Shown: piece after piece, positions 15,081 through 22,201 of the stretch
Numbering within the stretch: position 1 is the first letter of the stretch
Layout of the letters: each line of letters starts with the position of its first letter
Source of the DNA: Candidatus Hydrogenedentota bacterium
GTDB lineage: Bacteria; Hydrogenedentota; Hydrogenedentia; Hydrogenedentales; CAITNO01
Reading direction: 5' to 3'
DNA: 22,201 bases
Assembly: GCA_903822375.1 (NCBI GenBank)
Contig: CAIJOU010000709.1
Location: forward strand, 1 to 22,201
Notes under the pieces: generated by a model
The model's database searches: none
The model's input: the letters and a program-made list of their open reading frames with translations, nothing else
What the model was told of the DNA's origin: nothing
Made by a program: the position numbers and the translations under genes

Positions 15081-15191
15081 ATGGACGAGATGGACAGTAT
15101 GGACGATATTGACCTTAAGGAAGAACCCCCTTTATCTTCCGTCCATCCCGTCCATCCCGTCCATCTAGTCCATTTCGTCCATTTCGTCCAT
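15081..15191. repeat. Inverted array of ATGGAC/GTCCAT units, period 9
   Basis: ATGGAC begins at 15081, 15090 and 15099, with a degenerate ATTGAC at 15108. GTCCAT begins at 15141, 15150, 15159, 15168, 15177 and 15186, all in exact 9-base steps. The arms face each other, and GGAAGA (15119-15124) pairs with TCTTCC (15135-15140) at the apex, so the whole can fold into a long imperfect hairpin between dnaJ and truA. The remainder of the gap (15192-15240) carries the truA promoter. Confidence 0.85.
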
Positions 15192-15228
15192 GAAACCCAC
15201 CGCATGGCGCCGCCCCGTGTCCCTTCGC

Positions 15229-15234
15229 TACAAT
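15229..15234 (+). promoter_or_regulatory. -10 element of truA, possible leaderless start
   Basis: TACAAT lies 6 bases before the truA ATG at 15241, placing a predicted transcription start at or next to the start codon. No ribosome-binding site lies between (the spacer is CCCCCC). No clear -35 is seen. Confidence 0.4.
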
Positions 15235-15240
15235 CCCCCC

Positions 15241-16047
15241 ATGGAATGCTCATTCACCACACTCAAGGGTGTGTGCCGCTATGACGGCACCGACTTCGTC
15301 GGTTGGCAGCGGCAGGACAACGGTCCGTCGGTGCAGGCGGCCATCGAGGACGCTTTCGCGCAGATTGCGGGACGACCCGTGCCTGTGCAGGGGGCGGGCC
15401 GCACGGACGCGGGTGTGCACGCGCTGGGCCAGGCCTTCTCATGCCGCTGGCCGGGAAGACCGCCCGTGCGCCTGCGCCATGCCGTGTCCAAAATGCTCTC
15501 GCCGCGCGTGCGCATCGAGAGCATCGAGCCCGCGCCGGAATCATTCAACGCGCGCTTCTCGGCGCGCGCCAAGCGCTATGTCTACGCCTTCGACTTCGGC
15601 CGTGAGGCGGATCCCTTTGCCGCGCGCCATGCCTGGCACGTGCCCTACGAAGTGGACCTTGCGCTAATCGAGACATGCCTGCCCAAATTCATCGGAAGGC
15701 TTGATTTCGCGGGGTTCCAGAGCACGGGCAGCCAGATGAAAACGACCGTGCGCACCGTGTACAACATCACCCTGAAACCCGGCGGCTGGGCGGGGCCGGT
15801 GGACCATCCGAATCTTTGGCATTTGGAGTTTCACGGCGAGGGCTTTCTCTATAAAATGGTGCGCAACATCTGCGGCACCCTGATCGAGGTGGCCCGGGGG
15901 CGCTTTGAGCCGGAATTCATTGACCGCCAATTGGCCGCGCGCGGACCGTTCCGCGGCCATTGTGCCCCGCCCCAGGGCTTGGCGCTGGCCGAAGTGTTCT
16001 ATGACCCGGCCGACACTGCGCCGGGGGTTGAAGACGAAGTGGAGTAA
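15241..16047 (+). CDS. truA: tRNA pseudouridine(38-40) synthase
   Basis: A 268-residue enzyme that isomerises uridine to pseudouridine at positions 38-40 of the tRNA anticodon arm. The catalytic aspartate is D56 in GAGRTDAGVHALGQ. GTDFVGWQRQ (16-25), SFNARFSARAKRYVY, GRLDFAGFQSTGS and FLYKMVRNICGTLIEVARG are the other family blocks, in order. Length is normal. ATG 15241 (MECSFTTLKGVCRYDGTDF) is chosen over ATG 15190, which lies inside the 9-base repeat array. The GtaA-like gene follows 58 bases later on the same strand. The C-terminal VEDEVE is acidic and unremarkable. Confidence 0.96.
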   Translation: MECSFTTLKGVCRYDGTDFVGWQRQDNGPSVQAAIEDAFAQIAGRPVPVQGAGRTDAGVHALGQAFSCRWPGRPPVRLRHAVSKMLSPRVRIESIEPAPESFNARFSARAKRYVYAFDFGREADPFAARHAWHVPYEVDLALIETCLPKFIGRLDFAGFQSTGSQMKTTVRTVYNITLKPGGWAGPVDHPNLWHLEFHGEGFLYKMVRNICGTLIEVARGRFEPEFIDRQLAARGPFRGHCAPPQGLALAEVFYDPADTAPGVEDEVE

Positions 16048-16105
16048 ACGCCGTTGCGGCGACGCTCCTTGCCTGCAATGCCATAATAGCGACGGGAGAC
16101 CGCTC

Positions 16106-18142
16106 ATGATGACCACGACCCTGCTTGCCGTGACTGTTGTATCTATGCTGGGTGCAACGGATACCATCCCGGCGATGCGCCCGCCGGCGGTGCCGCTGGT
16201 CACGCATGACCCCTACTTCAGCGTGTGGTCCTGCGACGACCGGCTCACGGACAACTGGTCCCGTCATTGGACGGGCAAGGTCAACGCCCTGTGCGGTCTG
16301 GTCCGTATCGACGGCAAGCCCTTCCGCTTCGCCGGGCCGGTGCCGAAGGAAGTGCCCGCCATGGAGCAGCGCGCGCTCACAGTGGACGCGACACGCACGG
16401 TTTATGACTTTGAAGCGGGCGGCGTCAAACTGCAGGTGACCTTTCTCTCACCGCTGCTGCCGGATGATCTCGACATACTGTCGCGCCCGGCCACCTATGT
16501 GACGTTCAAGGCCGTGTCGGCGGACGGTGCCAATCACTCGGTGCAGGTCTACTTGGACATCACCGGCGAGTGGTGCGTGAATGAGCCGAAGCAGGAAGTG
16601 CAATGGGGCCGGACGGACTTTGACGGCGGCACGGCGCTGCATATGGGAACGACCGAGCAGCCTGTCCTGGCCAAGAAAGGCGACGATCTGCGCATCGACT
16701 GGGGGCGGGTCTATCTGGCACTACCCAGGCAGGAAGGCGCTTCATCGCGCATCAAGCTGGCCGACCTTTCACGCGACAGTTTCGTCAAAGACGGCACGCT
16801 GCGTCCCGCCGACGCCAAGGAACCGCGCCGCGCCGATGACGCATGGCCTGTGCTGGCCGCATTGCTCGACCTCGGCAAGACCGGCACAGAGCCGGTGACG
16901 CGGCAGGCGATCATCGCCTACGACGACGAATACTCCATTGAGTTGATGGGGGCGAAGCTGAGGCCCTACTGGCGGCGCGGCGGCATGGATGCGTCGGGGA
17001 TGCTGGCCGCCGCCGTCAAGGATTACGCCTCGCTCGACGAGCGCTGCGCAAAGTTCGATAAGGAGCTTGCCCAGAAACTCGATAGCGCCGGCGGGCCTGT
17101 GTACGGGCGCATGTGCGCATTGGCCTACCGCGAGGCCATGGCCGCGCAGAAGCTTGCCGCCGACGGCGACGGCGCGCCGGTCATGTTCCCCAAGGAGAAT
17201 TTCAGCAACGGCTGCATCAGCACGGTCGACGTGATCTATCCCGCCGGGCCGGTCTTCCTGCTGCTCAACACGAAACTCATGGCGGCACAGATGAAGCCCG
17301 TGATGGATTATGCCAAGTCCGGCCGCTGGAAATGGCCCTTCGCACCCCATGACTTGGGCACCTACCCGTTGGCAAACGGCCAGGTCTACGGCGGCGGCGA
17401 GAAGACCGAGAAGAACCAGATGCCCGTCGAGGAAAGCGCCAATATGATTCTGCTTCTGGGCGCCATGGCCAGGAAGGATGGCAACGCCGAATTCGCGCAG
17501 CAGTACTGGCCGGTGTTGGTGCGCTGGGCCGAATACCTGGCGGAGAAGGGGCTTGACCCCGAAAACCAGCTTTGCACCGACGACTTCGCGGGCCATCTGG
17601 CCCATAACGTGAACCTGTCGGCCAAGGCCATTCTCGCGCTCGGCGCTTTCTCCCAGTTGTGCGAGGCGACCCGGCGGCCCGACGATGCGGCCAAATACCG
17701 TGCCATGGCCGGGGGCATGGCGGAGAAGTGGGTAAAGATGGCCGATGACGGCGACCATTACCGTCTCGCATTCGACAAACCCGGCACCTTGAGCCAGAAG
17801 TACAACCTTGTGTGGGACAAACTGCTCGGCCTGAACCTGTTTCCGACCGACGTGGCCCGCAGGGAGGTGGCCCATTACCTCAAATCGCAGAACCTGTACG
17901 GCGTGCCGCTCGACAACCGCAAGGACTACACCAAGATCGACTGGCTCGTGTGGTCGGCCACGCTGGCGGAGAAAAAGGAGGATTTTGAAGCGCTCATTGC
18001 ACCGGCGTACAAGTTCCTCATGGAAACGCCGGACAGAGTGCCCATTACCGATTGGTACGACACCAAGACTGGCAAAATGGTTGGTTTCCAGGCGCGGCCC
18101 GTCATCGGGGGACTCTTCATCAAGGCCATGCCGACGCCATAA
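16106..18142 (+). CDS. Secreted GtaA-like (DUF4965/DUF1793) protein
   Basis: A 678-residue protein of the family named after Aspergillus glutaminase A (DUF5127, DUF4965 and DUF1793 segments), a (alpha/alpha)6-barrel fold related to glycosidases; bacterial members have no settled substrate. The signal peptide is MMTTTLLAVTVVSMLGATD. VPLVTHDPYFSVWSCDDRLT opens the N-terminal beta domain, with HWTGKVNALCGLVRIDG following. The barrel carries MPVEESANMILLLGAMA, GLDPENQLCTDDFAGHLAHN, VNLSAKAILALGAFSQLCE and QKYNLVWDKLLGLNLFP, all family hallmarks. GGGAGA lies 7 bases before ATG 16106 (a second ATG follows directly). It is probably periplasmic or secreted and acts on a glycan or amide substrate, but neither can be named from sequence alone. 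Confidence 0.87.
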   Translation: MMTTTLLAVTVVSMLGATDTIPAMRPPAVPLVTHDPYFSVWSCDDRLTDNWSRHWTGKVNALCGLVRIDGKPFRFAGPVPKEVPAMEQRALTVDATRTVYDFEAGGVKLQVTFLSPLLPDDLDILSRPATYVTFKAVSADGANHSVQVYLDITGEWCVNEPKQEVQWGRTDFDGGTALHMGTTEQPVLAKKGDDLRIDWGRVYLALPRQEGASSRIKLADLSRDSFVKDGTLRPADAKEPRRADDAWPVLAALLDLGKTGTEPVTRQAIIAYDDEYSIELMGAKLRPYWRRGGMDASGMLAAAVKDYASLDERCAKFDKELAQKLDSAGGPVYGRMCALAYREAMAAQKLAADGDGAPVMFPKENFSNGCISTVDVIYPAGPVFLLLNTKLMAAQMKPVMDYAKSGRWKWPFAPHDLGTYPLANGQVYGGGEKTEKNQMPVEESANMILLLGAMARKDGNAEFAQQYWPVLVRWAEYLAEKGLDPENQLCTDDFAGHLAHNVNLSAKAILALGAFSQLCEATRRPDDAAKYRAMAGGMAEKWVKMADDGDHYRLAFDKPGTLSQKYNLVWDKLLGLNLFPTDVARREVAHYLKSQNLYGVPLDNRKDYTKIDWLVWSATLAEKKEDFEALIAPAYKFLMETPDRVPITDWYDTKTGKMVGFQARPVIGGLFIKAMPTP

Positions 18143-18379
18143 GGCCGGTGATGGAAACGTGTGCAACGCTTGCGAACGGTCCCACTGTGGTCTGGTACCC
18201 CAAAATTGCGGTTCTTATACGGTCATTGCCATGCACCGTGTCAAAGCCTGCCGCGGGCTGGTTATGCAATCTCACCCCGGTTGTCGGCGTGCCCACGAAC
18301 GGTGCAGACGGTGCATTCGGGGCCATGGAAATCGCCCCATGCGCCAGACTGCGGCATCTCCGGCAGCACCGTTCTGGAA
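18143..18379. other. Intergenic stretch with no recognised gene
   Basis: No open frame here reads like a protein and no tRNA is seen. GGGGC (18320-18324) and GCCCC (18335-18339) can form a short hairpin. No T-run terminator is visible after the GtaA-like stop. The following promoters and leader are listed separately. Confidence 0.4.
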
Positions 18380-18411
18380 TTGACGCAACGGGACGCATAA
18401 TCGGGTATACT
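18380..18411 (+). promoter_or_regulatory. Distal promoter candidate of the LRR gene
   Basis: TTGACG (18380-18385) and TATACT (18406-18411) within ATCGGGTATACT; the 20-base spacing is long, so the extended -10 word may carry the activity. A start near 18418 would give an approximately 305-base leader before ATG 18724. It includes GCGATTATTCT...AGAATCGC (18422-18478) and GCCG-TAGA-CGGC followed by AATCTTTTT (18509-18528), a possible attenuator. Confidence 0.5.
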
Positions 18412-18620
18412 TTACACAAGAGCGATTATTCTCGGTGTGCGGCGGATAATTGTGTCATTGCGGGGTCAAGAATCGCGTAATCTCGACCTTTTCGTTCTGT
18501 TGAGGGCCGTAGACGGCAATCTTTTTGCCTCTCGCGAAAGGTGTCAAGGGCTGCCAAGACCATCGTTATGAAGCGACAGACATGTGAAAGCATTGATTTT
18601 CTTACAAATTTGCTTTAATG

Positions 18621-18626
18621 TATACT
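18621..18626 (+). promoter_or_regulatory. Proximal -10 candidate of the LRR gene
   Basis: TATACT in an AT-rich stretch (TTTAATGTATACTAACATG), with TTCTTA 16 bases upstream as a weak -35. It would shorten the leader to about 90 bases. Confidence 0.4.
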
Positions 18627-18679
18627 AACATGGGCCCAAGATGTCGGGGTTCCGCTGGAGGCTTCAGAACAGCCAATGA

Positions 18680-18695
18680 ACATTGTTGACAATGT
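18680..18695. promoter_or_regulatory. ACATTGT-TG-ACAATGT palindrome before the LRR gene
   Basis: A perfect 7-bp inverted repeat around TG, 28 bases before ATG 18724. A closely related palindrome, ATTGTT-TG-AACAAT, lies at 21322-21335 before the WD40 gene. Operator-like; no regulator identified. Confidence 0.5.
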
Positions 18696-18723
18696 GACAG
18701 GTCGCAGCCAAGGGGGTTTGAAA

Positions 18724-20994
18724 ATGAGTAAGAGTTGGTTCGCATCACTTCTTGTAGCAACATTTCTCGGATTCTGCCTGGGTGCGTCCGCACAGGCGGT
18801 GGTAACAATTCCAGATGCCAGTCTGGATGCGGCACTGCGAAGAACACTCAACAAACCTTCGGGTGACCTTCTGCAGGGCGACTTGGCGGGGATTCAAGAG
18901 TTCTATGCCATGAATCCCGCCAAGAACGGACGCCTGAACGGATATCACAAGGCTGGGGCGACGGTTCTGAACGTCAGCGGGTTTACCACGCTTGTCGATG
19001 GATCAACGCTCAAAATTGTGGGGGACAGCACAACCTACACGCTGGTTTCGCACTCGGCGGACCTGTACACGATTACCATAACGCCCGGACTCTCGGCGTC
19101 CGTTGCGGCGACGTCGAGCGGCACCCAGATTATTGTTGGGGGGGTCAGTTCGGCCGGCATTGTTGATCTTACCGGCATCGAATACTGCACCAGCCTTCGC
19201 GTGCTTGACCTTACGGGAAACAGCGTGGCCAATCTTGCCCCGCTGGCCGGTCTGCCAAGCCTGACGCACATCTTCCTGACGGACAACCAGGTCGTGGACG
19301 TGACCCCGCTTACGGGGATCACAACACTTCGAGGCATCAGCCTGGCCAACAACAAGGTGGTGGATCTCTCCCCGATGGCGGGCCATTTGCCCAATCTGAC
19401 GAAGCTGGACCTTTGGAGAAACAAGATTGCCGATATCAGCCCGCTTGCCGGGTTGACGACCCTGCTTTGGCTTGACCTGCGTGAGAATCTTATTACTGAC
19501 ACCACTGCCCTTATGGGCCTGACCAATCTGACCGGCCTCGCTCTGGACAACAATAACATCGGCGATACCGGGTTCTACAATCTCCACGTGCTCACGAAAC
19601 TGGAACGGCTGGCCGTCAATTTCACCGGAATGAGAAGTCTCGCCGGGGTGCAGTCCCTTGTCAACCTTCACATGCTGGCGGCGGGCGGGAACACGATTCC
19701 CGATTTCAGCCGACTGGTCAGCAACCCCGGGATTCAGAACGGCGACTACGTCTTCTTGGGCACCGTTCTTGGGCCGCCGGTTGACTGCGGAAGTATCGCC
19801 ATCCTGCGCGCGCGCGGTGTGATTGTGGACGATTTGGGTGCGTGCACACCGGCACCGCCCAGAAACACAGACCGCGACGGTGACGGAATCAGCGACTATG
19901 ACGAGGTGCGGTACTACACGGATCCCACCAATGCGGACACGGACGGCGACGGCATGCCCGACGGATGGGAAGTGCAGTATGGGCTGAATCCCATAAATCC
20001 GTTCGATGCCCAGTTGGACCCGGACGCAGACGGGAACACGAACCTGGAGGAGTATTTGGCTCACACCAACCCCAACGACCCGTTGATCGTAAGTGACATT
20101 ATCGTGACCCCGAGCGGTGGTGTTGTGCCGCCGGGTTCCTCCGCCACGATGGAGGCCCAGATCACGGGTGCCCACGGGCCGCTGACCTACCTGTGGACAA
20201 AAGACGGCGCAAGCATCACCGCGCCCAACGTGACAGGCATCACCGGAGCAACGCTGTCGTTCACCAACTTGGTCGATGCCAATGAAGGGGTCTATCGCTG
20301 CACGGTGACCAACTCCGCAGGCACAACGGCGTACGCCGAAAAGCCTTTGTATGTGGGCACCGTTGTCACCATCTCGCCCCAGCCGCAATCGCAGAAGAAA
20401 TACTACGGTGACGACGTGATGATGCACGTTGTTGCCACGGGCGGCCGCGGCACCAAGCACTACCAGTGGTATCGTGAAGTGGCGTCGATACGCACCGCCA
20501 CCGGCGGGGACGCCAACACGCTTGCGCTTGCGCATGTGTCCGCAGCCGATGCAGGCAAGTACTACTGTGTGGTTAGGGACGATCGTGGTTCCTACGAGTC
20601 CAACAAGGCCACGTTGAGTCTGGCTCCGCGTATTGTTCCGGTCCTTTCCCTGCCAACCACCGACACCGTGGCGGCCGGCTCCACCTACACGCTGCGCCTG
20701 CAAACCACCGGCGGCTTCCAGCCCGTGACGTACGATTGGCAGTTCAACGGCTATCCCATCGAGCCCACCTACAGCTATAGCGACGGTGGCGAACTGGTGC
20801 TCCGTGACTTCCAGATAGACTACGCGGGCGTTTACGCCGTGTTCATTTTGGACAACAACACCGAAAGCATTCTCCAGGTCTGCACGCTTTCTGTGGGTCC
20901 CCCCATGCCCGCAGCCGGGCTTGTTGGACTCATTGCGGTCGCGGGAGCCATGGCCACAGCCAGCGCCACGCTCCTGCGCAAGCGCCGCCGTTAG
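18724..20994 (+). CDS. Exported LRR / calcium-repeat / Ig-like surface protein
   Basis: A 756-residue exported protein. The start is ATG 18724 (MSKSWFASLLVATFLGFCLG, a signal peptide), with AGGGGG about 8 bases upstream; ATG 18676 lies in the leader palindrome. An internalin-like cap (27-60, VVTIPDASLDAALRRTLNKP) is split from the repeats by a roughly 80-residue beta-rich insert (62-142). About eight 22-residue leucine-rich repeats follow (147-330). Next are thrombospondin-3-like calcium repeats (DRDGDGISDYDE at 383-394, DTDGDGMPDGWE at 405-416, DPDADGNTNLEE at 432-443). Then come three Ig-like domains (about 455-545, 546-636, 637-725). The tail is PPMPAAG (727-732), a hydrophobic stretch and LRKRRR, a PEP-CTERM-like tripartite sorting signal. 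It is probably cell-surface adhesion or envelope related; no enzyme motif is seen. Confidence 0.85.
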   Translation: MSKSWFASLLVATFLGFCLGASAQAVVTIPDASLDAALRRTLNKPSGDLLQGDLAGIQEFYAMNPAKNGRLNGYHKAGATVLNVSGFTTLVDGSTLKIVGDSTTYTLVSHSADLYTITITPGLSASVAATSSGTQIIVGGVSSAGIVDLTGIEYCTSLRVLDLTGNSVANLAPLAGLPSLTHIFLTDNQVVDVTPLTGITTLRGISLANNKVVDLSPMAGHLPNLTKLDLWRNKIADISPLAGLTTLLWLDLRENLITDTTALMGLTNLTGLALDNNNIGDTGFYNLHVLTKLERLAVNFTGMRSLAGVQSLVNLHMLAAGGNTIPDFSRLVSNPGIQNGDYVFLGTVLGPPVDCGSIAILRARGVIVDDLGACTPAPPRNTDRDGDGISDYDEVRYYTDPTNADTDGDGMPDGWEVQYGLNPINPFDAQLDPDADGNTNLEEYLAHTNPNDPLIVSDIIVTPSGGVVPPGSSATMEAQITGAHGPLTYLWTKDGASITAPNVTGITGATLSFTNLVDANEGVYRCTVTNSAGTTAYAEKPLYVGTVVTISPQPQSQKKYYGDDVMMHVVATGGRGTKHYQWYREVASIRTATGGDANTLALAHVSAADAGKYYCVVRDDRGSYESNKATLSLAPRIVPVLSLPTTDTVAAGSTYTLRLQTTGGFQPVTYDWQFNGYPIEPTYSYSDGGELVLRDFQIDYAGVYAVFILDNNTESILQVCTLSVGPPMPAAGLVGLIAVAGAMATASATLLRKRRR

Positions 20995-21013
20995 GCCTGC
21001 CTGTAAGGAACAC

Positions 21014-21050
21014 ACGGGGCTGCCGGGATTTCCTGGCAGCCCCGTTCTTC
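21014..21050 (+). terminator. Strong rho-independent terminator of the LRR gene
   Basis: ACGGGGCTGCC (21014-21024) and GGCAGCCCCGT (21035-21045) form an 11-bp perfect stem with a 10-base loop, followed by TCTTCATT. It lies 20 bases past the LRR stop. Confidence 0.85.
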
Positions 21051-21321
21051 ATTCCGCGTCCCCACCATTTGACTTGTTGTTTCCGCCGCCATCCTCTTGA
21101 CACCCAAGACGGGCAACGGTAGCACCCATGGACATCAACTCGTGCTACATCTGTCTCACCACCGTCTTTCAAGATTGGGCAGGCAGGTCACGCGCAACGC
21201 CGGGCGTTGTGTCCATGCAATATCAGTGAAGTGCGGCCGCTGTGCCGGCCCCTTTCGCGACTTTATGCCTTCTGCCCTGTTTTTCGAGTCACCTTCCTGT
21301 TGACCGCCGCGGACACGTTAT
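21051..21321. other. Intergenic stretch upstream of the WD40 gene
   Basis: No protein-like open frame or RNA gene is recognised. TTGACA (21097-21102) with TAGCAC 17 bases later is a weak extra promoter candidate. Otherwise nothing stands out until the palindrome and extended -10 at 21322-21345. Confidence 0.4.
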
Positions 21322-21345
21322 ATTGTTTGAACAATCGGGTATAAT
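21322..21345 (+). promoter_or_regulatory. Palindrome and extended -10 promoter of the WD40 gene
   Basis: ATTGTT-TG-AACAAT (21322-21335) is a perfect 6-bp inverted repeat touching CGGGTATAAT, whose TATAAT is at 21340-21345. The palindrome occupies the -30 to -17 region, so a bound protein would directly affect the polymerase. A start near 21352 leaves a leader of about 140 bases. Confidence 0.6.
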
Positions 21346-21491
21346 AAGATACGGGGCTACAACTGACCGTAGTCGCCAAAGAAATCTTGCGGTTGTCCTG
21401 TGTCCGGTGAATTCGGGCACTAGAATAAGGGTTAGGTCAGGGTGTCGGGCTGAAAACGGGGCGGCGCACCCTTGGCGACAGGAGATGTGGC

Positions 21492-22201
21492 ATGTCACAG
21501 ACAGGTCTTTCCAGGATGGGCGTTCGAATAATGGGGGTCATATTGCTGTTTTCGGCCGCGGCTCTGGCGGCGGCTTCGGAAAGTGCGTTGCAGGCCCCGG
21601 GCGCGGATAAGACTTTTGGGAAGGATAACGTTTCCACCCCGGTTGTCCAGTACGGTTACGGACCGCTTAGCTCGAATGTGGCCTGCTCCCCCGATGGGAC
21701 CAAATTCCTCACCGGGTCGGGCGACGGCAAACTGCGTCTGTTTGATCTCGGGACGGGTGATCTCATTCGCACTTTCACCGGACATACCGGCGCCGTTCGC
21801 GCGGTGGCGTTCTCCCCGGACGGGTCTAAGCTGCTCAGCGGGGCGGGCTATCTCGACAACACGGCGAAGCTGTGGGACGCGGCAACGGGCGCGGAACTGC
21901 GCACCTTTGCCGGCCACACATGGTATGTGTCCTCCGTGGCGTTTTCCCCGGACGGGACAAAGGTGCTCACCGGGTCGAGTGACAACACAGCGAAACTGTG
22001 GGACGCGGCAACGGGTGCCGAACTGCACACCTTCACCGGGCATGCGGACTGGGTGACCTCCGTGGCCTTTTCCCCGGACGGGACCAAGGCGCTCACCGGG
22101 TCTTGGGATGGTGCTGCAAAACTGTGGAACGTGGCAACGGGCGCCGAACTCGGCGCCTTCACCGAAGCAGACTGGGTAACCTCCGTGGCGTTCTCCCCGG
22201 A
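21492..22201 (+). CDS. Exported WD40-repeat protein, N-terminal part
   Basis: The first 236 residues of a beta-propeller protein that continues past the window. ATG 21492 has AGGAG (21480-21484) 7 bases upstream. A likely signal peptide (VRIMGVILLFSAAALAAASE) suggests a periplasmic or secreted propeller, less usual than cytoplasmic WD40 proteins. Repeats follow as VAFSPDGTKVLTGSSDNT, AKLWDAATGAELRTFAGH and so on, each about 42 residues. The DNA copies are nearly identical and start at 21804, 21936, 22062 and 22185. The steps of 132, 126 and 123 bases reflect a two-codon insertion (GAGYLDNT) and loss of a codon turning TGHADW into TEADW. The recent-looking repeat expansion suggests binding-surface variation. 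The partner or ligand is unknown, and the rest of the gene may carry other domains. Confidence 0.85.
   Translation, partial: MSQTGLSRMGVRIMGVILLFSAAALAAASESALQAPGADKTFGKDNVSTPVVQYGYGPLSSNVACSPDGTKFLTGSGDGKLRLFDLGTGDLIRTFTGHTGAVRAVAFSPDGSKLLSGAGYLDNTAKLWDAATGAELRTFAGHTWYVSSVAFSPDGTKVLTGSSDNTAKLWDAATGAELHTFTGHADWVTSVAFSPDGTKALTGSWDGAAKLWNVATGAELGAFTEADWVTSVAFSP

Noticed and set aside
15081..15191. CRISPR array
   Set aside because: Units are 6 bases with 3-base spacers in inverted arms; far too short for CRISPR, and no cas genes present.
18120..18419. 99-residue minus-strand open frame after the GtaA-like gene
   Set aside because: No ribosome-binding site, no recognisable domain, and it overlaps the coding end and promoter region.
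18424..18460. lac-operator-like GCGGATAATTGTG
   Set aside because: No symmetric partner arm and no LacI-type gene nearby; chance resemblance.

Overview
The window is high-GC bacterial chromosomal DNA with short, mostly housekeeping-filled gene blocks and fairly large, structured intergenic gaps. Nothing in it is phage, plasmid, IS or CRISPR. Exported multidomain proteins (an LRR/calcium-repeat/Ig-like protein with a C-terminal sorting tail, a secreted WD40 protein, a GtaA-like secreted glycosidase-type protein, a TolC-type outer-membrane channel) point to a Gram-negative-type envelope. Together with abundant short intergenic repeats and Pro/Ala-rich linkers, this fits a PVC-like or Candidatus Hydrogenedentota-like lineage. 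That assignment is an inference from style, not proven.

Layout: (1) 1-1632, plus strand: the 3' end of serS, closely followed by a Sir2 deacylase, then a small TPR protein behind its own promoter. (2) 1669-8016, minus strand: pgsA, alr, a YacP/NYN RNase-like gene, a YgiQ-type radical SAM gene, a signal recognition particle RNA gene (ffs) and dnaX, in transcription order. The ffs-dnaX adjacency is a recurrent bacterial arrangement, and the RNA is recognised here directly from its domain IV. (3) 8297-10489, plus: a GT-C membrane glycosyltransferase with a C-terminal beta domain, whose 3' end overlaps that of a convergent, apparently exported double-SIS-like protein (10468-11595). Upstream of the latter on the minus strand is a TolC-family gene. 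(4) 13430-18142, plus: a YfcE-like phosphoesterase, a CbpA/DnaJ-type co-chaperone behind a good sigma-54-type -24/-12 element, truA (possibly leaderless), and a GtaA/DUF4965-type secreted protein. (5) 18724-22201, plus: two large exported repeat proteins, each preceded by a long leader region; the last (WD40) runs off the window.

The non-coding content is the most distinctive part. The extended -10 motif TCGGGTAT occurs four times, always upstream of plus-strand genes, with a related GGGTATGAT before tolC. ATTGT(T)TG(A)ACAAT palindromes precede both large exported-protein genes. An approximately 65-bp GC-rich intergenic repeat occurs twice. There are also three short-period tandem arrays with a shared GGAC core, one of which is a large inverted array between dnaJ and truA. 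No single novel defence or metabolic system is evident. The best leads are the regulatory/repeat architecture, the ffs gene and neighbouring candidate small RNA, and the exported double-SIS-like protein.
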